In this document: positions 12,201-23,100 of the stretch, in pieces
How the letters are laid out: the number at the start of each line of letters is the position of its first letter
How positions within the stretch are numbered: the first letter of the stretch is position 1
From: Membranipora membranacea
Taxonomy: Eukaryota; Bryozoa; Gymnolaemata; Cheilostomatida; Membraniporidae
Direction of reading: 5' to 3'
Assembly (NCBI GenBank): GCA_914767715.1
Contig: OU612073.1
Location: forward strand, 13,268,001-13,332,000
DNA length: 64,000 nt
Position numbers and translations under genes: made by a program
Notes under the pieces: generated by a model
What the model was told of the DNA's origin: nothing
Seen by the model: only the letters and a program-made list of their open reading frames with translations
The model's database searches: none

Positions 12201-14128
12201 TAGCAGTTCTCAGAGGCTCTCAATAAAGCAAATCTTGTTTGATAAGATTTTTATCTTTCCTCACTCCATTAACTGAATATCCAAAATGCATTCCCATGTT
12301 TTCGCTTTTAACACTAATTGACTTCAATCAGACAGTAATCCTGCTTTGCTGGAACTAAGAAATGACACCACAGCATATACACAAAGCCTAACATATATAT
12401 ATATATTTAATTTTATTGGCATAAATCTCATTTGTTTAAAATGGTTTCACATAACCCTGTACTGTATATACCCCTATCAGTAAAGCAGACTGATCAGGAC
12501 AGTTATGAATTGTAGGGGCAATAATTCTGCTATTGTGACGGATATAGTTCAAAACTCTCCTGACAGTCTTGGTTTTGACAGACCTCATAATCGTCAGTCC
12601 TGTTTATAAATGTACATATCCAGATAGTCTCAGTCATGCTCAATCTCTCACTAATTGCTAAACATCAGGTACTTTACCAGATACTTTTCAATTGGTCTAT
12701 GGGCAAAATAATCTTAATTTGACTTGTATTTGTAAATTTATCAAAGCACTTATAGATACAGAATTATGCTAGCAACACTTTTTTGATATTCTAATTCATT
12801 TTTTCATTTTTTTTGGCTAAATTGTCCTACAAATGATATAAAATAAATCATTGAAATAAAAAAAGGAATGGATAAAAAAAACATTAAATGTTGGTTGACC
12901 TTACAAGAAAGTAATTCGCCTGTACCTGGACCCTTGGGAAAAAACTTACTGCTAAATACATTTACATCGGTCAAGGGGCGGGAGAAGGGTCTGCACATAG
13001 CAGCAGTGACTGAACCACAATATAATTGTCTTGTTATTTGTCACATATGATACAAAACGTAAACAGTACAAAACGATCGATGTGTACCTTGCATACTCTA
13101 TCATTGTACTGAAAACTAAAGGTAATACTGAGTCTAGTGCATTTTATCATTTGTATATACTGTAACGGTAAATATGATTTCCTGATGGTGGCCATATATA
13201 GTTTAAGCTTTTGGAAACAGGAGAGCCTGTACAGCATATTGAGACCATTTTCTTTAAGCGTTATCAGTTATTCATCATTGCAATGAAATAGGGAACAAAA
13301 ATTTAAAGCTTATGATAAGGTAATAACAAGCGAAACCAATAAGTCCAGTGCATTCTATGGGGTTCTAAACTGGATATCACTAAGGGAAGATATATTTGAA
13401 CACAGAATTAAAAGAATCTCCACTATTCTCTCCAGTGTCTGAGATCTTTACTCCATTCGTTCCTGATGAAGAAAGGGATAACATTTTACATAATGTTTAA
13501 TCATTTAATCCAAGGATCAGATTCAAATTTGTAACAAAAATGATCAGTCACATCTTTTGGTCTTTGACCTAGCAGTACAATTTAGACTTGAGGTTGGGTT
13601 CGTATGACGGTCAAAATTATAAAATTAGTAGGCCAAGTTCTGGTGGTGTTTAGCTTCGCTATAGTTCTTTTGTAATTGACCCGCAAAAAATTGTGGTCCT
13701 TTGTATGTGCATCCATGTAGTGCATGCCTCTGTGTGGACAAAATTTTAACCTCCAAGAAAATACGTTGCTTAGCAACCAACTGGCCATTTGTTCAGTGGG
13801 TACATATTTGATAGCAAAGGAAATATTTATCAAGATACCGCTGAAGACTATTGAGATTCATTAACGCTGTAGTACCTGGTACAATTTTAAGCTGTATCTG
13901 ACTCCATTTTCTAAGCTTGTGACTCGCTGTATTTCTGTCTGGTTAGCTTCCCTGGAATAGGACCTCTTCCATCGCTGTAAAGACATAATATACAATTATC
14001 AAAATCTCATTTACAAGCAGGTGAAGACATAATGTATACTGCAATACTCTTCATTCTATTATACTGTTTGTTATACATTAAATTGCAAAAAAAACGGAAG
14101 TATGAAGCATACTGTCTCTCATATTAAT
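9262..14128. other. Long intergenic stretch, no gene recognised
   Basis: Nearly identical to 51440-56331 yet without a frame that looks selected. An open frame at 52834-53037 in B is interrupted by a stop in A (tcactgaag at about 10820), which argues against coding. It contains a diverged tandem of the ttatcctgacattgatgttgg motif at about 11255-11465 and a short (TA)n at about 12393. The downstream end of the mucin-like gene (minus strand) begins at 14129. Confidence 0.55.
11255..11465. repeat. Diverged tandem of a 50-70 bp motif
   Basis: Three to four copies of a unit containing tgacattgatgttggtaagacaactcttcagg with variable spacing. Duplicated in B at about 53445-53660. Related single units lie at 2311 and 3238. 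No inverted structure or coding content is seen. Confidence 0.65.
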
Positions 14129-17100
14129 TTACGGGTATAGGTTACTAGGCCACCAAGCATGAGCTCCACCTATCGGTCTCTGTCCCTGATCAGATGAAGA
14201 CACAGATGAGCTTGTTCCACTTCCCGCAAAACCACCAGCAAACCTGTGTCCTGACACAACAGCATTACTGTGAAATCTTAGTGCAGGATGTGTATACTTG
14301 AGCGTGTTATATCTGTGAATTTGTGGCTTGGGCTTGCGTTTTTTCTGAAACTGGAAAATCAGAAAAGGGGACATGTTACATACCTGTAGGAGATATCAAA
14401 AATTGTTCTTAATTTATCTTATCTATCTATATAGCTAGTGTGCTAACCGGTCGCGATATCCCACCATCCCGTAAATATAGAATCGGTTGATTGCGCTAAT
14501 CAAAAAAGCATCTACATATCATTCAGAAAACAAGTACACATGGGCAGGGCTGCCAACAATTTTCGTGGAGAAGGAGTAGTTTTTGTTGGAGATGAAGATG
14601 GTTTGGCGGATATTAAGGTCTGTGGGATGTAGGATGTGGGAAGGACCCCAGATCATCCACCATGGAAATCTTTTGTCTTGTGTATGACCCTAAAAATTTA
14701 GGACTCTGAGGTTTACCTGCAGCCAGAATTATACCAATCAACAAAAACACAATGATATAATATTATGAAAGTAGCCGTGGCATGAGTTCAAACTTAAAAA
14801 AAGAGTAGATTTCCATCCTTTTCGAAAAAAAACCAAAGAGTAGGAAGCAGAATTGGTAAAAGAGTAGATCAACTCTTGAGTTGAGTTAGCAACCCTGCAC
14901 AGGAGAGATTCTTCAAGGACCTAGTACCATACCAATGTAACACAATGAACTCTTTAAGATCCAACAATGTTAATTTAGATTTTATTTACACACTCAGTTG
15001 ATACTTACACATACAATTACAGCGGCAGCTACTACAACAATCAGCAGAATTCCTGAGAAGATAGCAGTTATTACCGCAGGCAACCAGCCTGGGGTTGGGT
15101 TGACTTCAGTTGTTGTTGTAGGAGCAGGAACTGCAAACATATATATGGAATAAGTACAAATTATCGTTGATTGACCTTTTTTATCTAGCAAGTCAGCTGA
15201 TTACCAGTAAGATGTTGTCCACTACCTACTGTTAAGTTTTAGTGCTTGATGTTAAATTCTAGACGAAGCCTAACCTATTATTGTAAAATTAAGAATCGAG
15301 CTCTAATGATGTGAGATTAACATGAGTTGATAGCATGGAATCAACCATTGTCACATTATAATAAAAATGTAGAAGTCGTAGGGTCGTAGGTAACTTTTAC
15401 TTACCTGTAGCAATTACTGGTTCATCAACACCTACAAATGTAGTTTGCTCTCCGTCCACAGTAACTTGTTGTTTAGCTGCAGCTTCTGTAGCATCAGCCA
15501 CAGCCGATGTCAGCTCATCTAATGAAGGCTCACTGGCAGCACTTCCTGATAGTGGCACTGTTGAATTAACTGCAGCAGTAAAACTGACACCAATATCACT
15601 CTGAGCTTCCAGCGCTCTTCTTTTTCTCCCTTGATTTTGTGGAACACAGCTGTGTTTAAAAGAAGATTAAGTTATTGTTTTATGTTGCAGTTAGTACTAT
15701 TTCAGAAATTTGCATTAAACTATCATATCATAGTGACCTAGATCATTGAATAAGGATAAAATCAGCTTGATGATAATGTAGAGGATTTTGAGGGGGTTAC
15801 CCTAAGGCGGCGATACCCGCCACTACAACCACACCCATTGCCTATTTATACTGAGTACGCCGACTCTCTAAAACGAGTACGACGACTCTATCTGCCTGGA
15901 AATATACCGAGTACGACGACTCTAACTGAGGGGGGGGGGGGGGTGACGAGTACGACGACTCTAACTGAGGGGGGTTGGGTGACGAGTACGACGACTCTAA
16001 CTGAGGGGGGTGGGTGACGAGTACGACGACTCTAACTGAGGGGGGGTGACGAGTACGACGACTCTAACTGAGGGGGGGTGGGTGACAAGTACAACGACTC
16101 TAACTGAGGGGGGGTGACGAGTACGACGACTCTAACTGAGGGGGGGGGGGGGTAACGAGTAAGACGACTCTATCTGGGCTGGGAATATAATTGACCTGAC
16201 TTTGGGGCTGGCTTTGGGGGGGGGGGATATGTGGACAAAGATAGTAGGATTATCTATCTGGCGAGATTAATTTGGGAGGGAAGGGATATGGACAAACAAT
16301 TAACATATTTATCAGGCAAAATAAATTGGGGAGGGAAGGGATATGGACAAACTATTAACATATTTATCAGGCAAAATAAATTGGGGAGGGAAGGGATATG
16401 GACAAACTATTATTACTACTTATTCGACGGGCGAGACAAAAGGAAGCAAATGGGCCAGGGGAAGAGGGTTGGACAATATAATCAATGGGAGGGAAGGGGT
16501 ATAGATAAAATAAATAACCAAATGGGGGGGAGGGAATGGCTCTGGATTTACAACTATCTTTGCGAGATTGCTTGACTGGGCTAGACTGGAACTGGACTAG
16601 ATTGAACTGGACTGGAACTTGACTGGCAATCAGGTCAATGGATGCAGTGGTGCAATGGGGGTTTTCACTTGGCCTCTACCTACTACCCAAGGGAGGCTAC
16701 AGTCTAACAACAGAGTACAAACAAGGCAACATTATGTCAAGGCAGGGAGGTCTGCCAGCAGGCAGAACTCAAGAAACTTACTTCAATAGGTTGTGTTTAG
16801 TAAGGCACTTTATTTGTGATCTGTTTACTAGTTTGAAAATATAAGGTCTTGTTGCTTCAGCTGCTACATACTAACTGACTGGACTCTTCTGATGTTCAGT
16901 TATAAAAAGCATAATGTAATATGATACTGGCTGATGCAACAGCAGGAAACAGGGAACATTCTGGATGGGTGTGTAAGAGTTAAAATCAGTAATTAAAAGC
17001 ATTATTAAAATACTGGCTGATGAAATATTTTAGATGGATTGTTATAGTTAAATTCAGATATTAAAAGCATATTATTATTAAAATTAGAAAAGTTATAAAA

Positions 17101-20100
17101 ATGATGAAAGGGGAAGACAACTCATGATTCATGAATTTATATTTGAATGTTCAGCTGTGGTGGAAAATCCACCACAATAATAATTGAATGATCTTAAACC
17201 ACTGCTGCCACAGCTGGGGTTTGCCCTGCAGAGCCACTATTCAAAAATTTAAATAGAGAGTTGTGTTATCAAAACATCTAGCCAATAGCTATGCATGGAG
17301 TTATATGAGATCTCAAAAAATAGTGAGTATCTTCCTCCCCAGCCATCCACCATAAGTGATGACAAAAGTTGACCCTGGCCAATCAGGTGACTTTAAAATC
17401 TAGCTTAGATCCAACACTTTTATCAATGTTGCATCTCTGCCAGATTTCAAAGGCACCTGATTGGTCAGTGTCAACTTTTGTCATCCCTAATGGCGGATGG
17501 CTGGGGAAGAAGATACTCACTATTTTTTAAGAGCTCATATAACTCCATGCAAAGCTACTGGCTACATGTTTGATGCCACAACTCTCTATTTAAATTTTTG
17601 ACTGGTGACTCTGCTGGGCAAATCCCAGCTGTGTCAGCAGTGGTTTAAAAACTGAGGCTAAGTAGGGAGTCTGTTTACCTGAACTGTATGACTGTCACAC
17701 CTATGAACCCCCTCTGTAAGCTTCCTCCGAAGTTTGCATAAATCTGTCACAAAGATTGAAACAATATTTATCCGCGCCATCACTAATATGTTTCTGTTCA
17801 TTTCTCTATGCAAACATAGCAAATATTCACAAGATTTTCATGCAGATGGCAATATTTGATCAACATACATGTAAATGACAATTTCTGTAAGGATGTCACT
17901 GTCATACTCAACTTTAGCAAAAGTAAATGCTGGTTGTCAGGACTGATGTTCAAGGAGAGAATAGAGAATTCTGAAGATAGAAAATAATATGCAACACTAA
18001 ATTCAGTTGAAAGATTTATATTTACCACAGAAAGGTAGGTTAGTCTCATTTCCCAATAGGCGGCTGTTGTTGGGTTTTGTATATCAGTGTCACAGCCCCT
18101 AGGAAGCCCAATTGTGAACCAACACACAATCAAAACAATTCCATCTGACTCAGGATCAACATCTTATAACAAAAAGGAACCATGATTGTCAAACGGACTA
18201 TCGACGTCTAACATGATGCTCAAAATATCTCTTTTTCAACAAATGTAAAAACTAGAATATTGTAATTGCATTTCAATAGTCCATAATAATGCTCAGCAGC
18301 ATTGATATGAATGTATGCATTATATTTAGATACATTTATGGGGACATTCGATCAGTGCAACCTTCTAAAGGCAAGCTACTTTTTTATCACTTTATTGGCT
18401 GCTTGACAAAAGTTTACAAGATGTTGGCTTTACTACTTTACTGAACTTGTTGACCAATCAAAGAAGAACAATGTGTTCAAGCAACCAAAAATAAATAGCC
18501 ATGATGGTATTGCGGGGTCAGAAATGATCCCCTGATCCAGGAAAAAGTCACTAACCTGGGATACAATCTCCCGTACCAGATTCAGCAAAATATCCTTCCT
18601 CACAACCACATACCCCCACTTGGGTACATTCCGCATTTTGTGTACACACTTTATTTGACTGCTCACATGAAGAATTGAAGATTTTCTTTGTTGAGACAGT
18701 AGTAGTTTCGGACAAAGGGGAATTTGTTATGGTTGTTGGTACTGTGGTGGCTGTTGGTACTGTTGTGGTTGCTGGTAATGTTGTTTTTGTTGGTAGAGTG
18801 GTGGTTGTTGGTACTGTGGTTGTTGGTACTGTTGTGGTTGTTGGTAGAGTGGTGGTTGTTGGTACTGTTGTGGCTGTTGGTACTGTTGTGGTTGTTGGTA
18901 CTGTGGTGGCTGTTGGTACTGTTGTGGGTGTTGGTACTGTGGTTGTTGGTACTGTGGTGGTTGTTGGTACTGTTGTGGTTGTTGGTACTGTGGTGGCTGT
19001 TGGTACTGTTGTGGTTGTTGGTAGAGTGGTGGTTGTTGGTACTGTTGTGGTTGTTGGTAGAGTGGTGGTTGTTGGTACTGTGGTGGCTGTTGGTACTGTG
19101 GTCGTTGGTACTGTTGTGGTTGTTGGTACTGTGGTTGTTGGTACTGTTGTGGTTGTTGGTAGAGTGATGGTTGTTGGTACTGTGGTTGTTGGTACTGCTA
19201 TGGTTGTCGGTAGAGTTGCGGTTGTTGGTACTGTGGTGGCTGTTGGTACTGTGGTCCTTGGTACTGTTGTGGTTGTTGGTGCTGTGGTGGCTGTTGGTAC
19301 TGTGGTCGTTGGTACTGTAGTGGTTGTTGGTACTGTGGTTGTTGGTACTGTTGTGGTTGTTGGTAGAGTGATGGTTGTTGGTACTGTGGTTGTTGGTACT
19401 GCTATGGTTGTCGGTAGAGTGGTGGTTGTTGGTACTGTTGTGGTTGTTGGTAGAGTTGTGGTTGTTGGTACTGTGGTGGCTGTTGGTACTGTGGTTGTTG
19501 GTACTGTTGTGGTTGTTGGTACTGTGGTGGCTGTTGGCACTGTTGTGGTTGTTGGTAGATTGGTGGTTGTTGGTACTGTGGTTGTTGGTAATGTTGTGAT
19601 TGTTGGTACTGTGGTGGTTGTTGGTACTGTGGTGGCTGTTGGTACTGTTGTGGTTGTTGGTGCTGTGGTTGTTGGTAGAGTGGTGGTTGTTGATACTGCG
19701 GTGGTTGTTGGTACTGGTGTGGTTGTTGGTACTGTTGTTGTTGGTACTGTGGTTGTTGGTACTGTTGTGGTTGTTGGTACTGTTGTGGTTGTTGGTACTG
19801 TGGTGGCTGTTGGTACTGTTGTGGTTGTTGGGACTGTGGTTGTTGGTAGAGTGGTGGTTGTTGATACTGCGGAGGTTGTTGGTACTCTTGTGGTTGTTGG
19901 TACTGTGGTGGCTGTTGGTACTGTAGTCGTTGGTACTGTTGTGGTTGTTGGTACTGTGGTGGCTGTTGGTACTGTTGTGGTTGTTGGTAGAGTGGTGGTT
20001 GTTGGTACTGTTGTGGTTGTTGGTAGAGTGGTGGTTGTTGGTACTGTTGTGGTTGTTGGTAGAGTGGTGGTTGTTGGTACTGTGGTTGTTGGTACTGTTG

Positions 20101-23100
20101 TGATTGTTGGTACTGTGGTCGTTGGTACTGTTGTGGTTGTTGGTACTGTGGTGGCCGTTGGTACTGTTGTGGTTGTTGGTAGAGTGGTGGTTGTTGGTAC
20201 TGCTGTGGTTGTTGGTAGAGTGGTGGTTGTTGGTACTGTTGTGGTTGTTGGTAGAGTGGTGGTTGTTGGTACTGTGGTTGTTGGTACTGTTGTGATTGTT
20301 GGTACTGTTGTGGTTGTTGGTACTGTGGTGGCTGTTGGTACTGTGGTCGTTGGTACGGTTGTGGTTGTTGGTACTGTGGTGGCTGTTGGTACTGTTGTGG
20401 TTGTTGGTAGAGTGGTGGTTGTTGGTACTGTTGTGGTTGTTGGTAGAGTGGTGGTTGTTGGTACTGTTGTGGTTGATGGTAGAGTGGTGGTTGTTGGTAC
20501 TGTGGTTGTTGGTACTGTTGTGATTGTTGGTACTGTGGTGGTTGTTGGTACTGTGGTGGCTGTTGGTACTGTTGTGGTTGTTGGTACTGTGGTTGTTGGT
20601 AGAGTGGTGGTTGTTGATACTGCGGTGGTTGTTGGTACTGGTGTGGTGGTTGGTACTGTGGTTGTTGGTACTGTTGTGGTTGTTGGTACTGTTGTGGCTG
20701 TTGGTACTGTGGTGGCTGTGGGTACTGTTGTGGTTGTTTGTACTGTGGTTGTTGGTAGAGTGGTGGTTGTTGATACTGCGGAGGTTGTTGGTACTGTTGT
20801 GGTAGTTGGTACTGTTGCGGTTGTTGGTAGAGTGGTGGTTGTTGGTACTGTGGTTGTTGGTACTGTGGTTGTTGGTACTGTTGTCGTTGTTGGTAGAGTG
20901 GTGGTTGTTGGTACTGTGGTTGTTGGTATTGTAATAGTTGTTGGTAGAGTGGTGGTTGTTGGTACTGTGGTGGTTGTTGGTACTGTTGTGGTTGTTGGTA
21001 GAGTGGTGTTTGTTGGTACTGTGGCTGTTGGTACTGTTGCGGTTGTTGATACTGCGGTGGTTGTTTGTACTGTTGTGGTTGTTGATACTGTGGTGGTTGT
21101 TTGTACTGTGGTTGTTAGAGCAGTGGTGGTTGCGATGGTTGATTTTTCAGTAGTGGTGCTTGGGTCCTCGGTAGTTGATGTTGCACAGCATGCGGTATTA
21201 TTTTGCCCTGCATGAGTGGTGGATATTCCTTCAGTGGTAGTCGTGACTGTAAAACATTATTATATGACTATCATCAATCAGTGACAAGTGAAACATCTTA
21301 TATATATGATATGTGACTACTTGCTGCTGAATGTGACAATTCACAAGAACATTAACAAACCAGAATATTCTATGAGAGAAAGGTTTTTGCATTTTCTAAC
21401 ACCTCTTCTGATTGAGATAGTTTTAGGACTTGATTTAGTTGATTAAGCTAATTGATATTATCTTGTTGAATCTTTTAATCGAGGCTAGATTGACTCAAAA
21501 TACCTCTGAAAAATTATTTTCAAATAAGATAATGAAGGACAAAAACGCTGTTATTTAATATTCTGTGTTGGCACCAACTTATCGACACTCATTTTTTTTA
21601 TAAATCCTTGTCTTTTATGCTAGTTTTTTTTATATCTTTTTTTCACACTGGAAACGACATCAATAATAATACTGAACAATACTTATCCATGTTGGTGAAA
21701 CAAGAAATTACCATTGCAGGGTGAGTAACCTGGCTTACAGATGCAGGTAGATGATTCATCAGTGAAGTGCGTACAATATGCATTCTCGTGACATGGGTAC
21801 AAATAATTCATACAGCCACCGATGTCTGAAAGAGAAAAAATAAAATATTTAAATCAAAAGAAACCGTTCATATTGCTCTTTCATCACTCATCAACAATAG
21901 CATTTAAATTATAGTGTGTAGTATAGTAAGAGAGTATAAGCTGAAATAATAGGAGGTAGCTCCTTTAGTTATAATGCTTTGAAATGAGTCGAAGAATAAC
22001 TCAATGTGGTCAACGGAAATTTTGAGTTTGTCCCATTGCAAGGTATGAAGTCAACATTTTATCTTGTATATCTTGTAACCCCCATGTAATCCCCCCAAAA
22101 TATTATCAATGAACTTGGGTACCATTATTTTATTGCAAAACAAATTGTGGAAGAATGGCCAACAAAAAATTTGTTTCCCATTAACTGTCAAAGGATACCT
22201 GAAACGCCTTATAAACTCAAACTTCATTCATCCTAGGACCTAGCCTGTCAGTCTTTTAATTGGAGGAACATATCGGAAGCCATAAACATGTAAATACTAA
22301 TTGGGAATTATACCCTACAGGATGAAAAATTTCATGAGAATAAATAATTCGCGATTACGCGAAGTTGTCTTCTCGCGATATGTTTGTTCCATCATTTTTT
22401 TCTTCCAGATGATAAATTCTGAGAGTTGTCCCCTCATGTACCTTTAACTGTTAATGCTCAGATTTTAGCAAGTCAAATCAAATTTCGCGAGGAGACAACT
22501 CCGCGAAACTTTTATGCCGTGAAACCTTGGTAGAGAGAAGACAATCGCAAATTTTTGTTCCATGAAATTTTTCATCCTGTGATATGCTATCTTCGTTCTA
22601 AATTGAGGGTGGCCTAATAACGGTTTTGGGTTTACGTTGGTTATAATGACTGAAATTGCAACATTTTAGGGGTTTTGATGCTTGCGGGTGCATTATTGTT
22701 AAATACAATTGACTTACAAAAACAAACAAGGACAGGACACCATAAACTCATAATTAATACCACATTCAATTGAGTTTATGCAATGGTGTTTTCAATTATT
22801 TGCATCGATTGCGGTTGGATTGTGTGAAAAACAGGATAAAATTTGGCCCACTACTAATTGACATGATTTATACTCCTGAATTGTAAAATGAATTAAATTG
22901 GCGTGATTTAGCCATCTAACAGGTGTGAATTGATTTATAGGTAGATTTGCCTCAACCGGCCTCATATCCACAGCAAAAATTTACTGAATGACAGCGTTAT
23001 TCAAATGACTAACTTACATGTGCAATTATCCACTCCATCACCGCAGAACCCAGAGTTACAAGCGCATACAAATGAGCCAATTGTGTTGAGACAAGTTGCA

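Noticed and set aside
15860-16180. CRISPR-like array
   Set aside because: Regular spacing comes from a head-to-tail minisatellite without unique spacers, in an animal intron.
16231-16575. 114-residue open frame
   Set aside because: It is made of the 60-bp tandem repeat and is absent from copy B.
17798-18025. Continuation of exon 5 to the stop at 17798
   Set aside because: A GTG/GTAAAT donor at 18026 leads in phase to exon 6; beyond the donor, copy B acquires stops and the similarity is not coding-like.
18675-21215. 846-codon plus-strand open frame of Val-Gly repeats
   Set aside because: It is the exact antisense of the Thr/Pro/Val mucin exon. The minus strand has splice sites, EGF modules on both sides and phase agreement; the plus strand has none.
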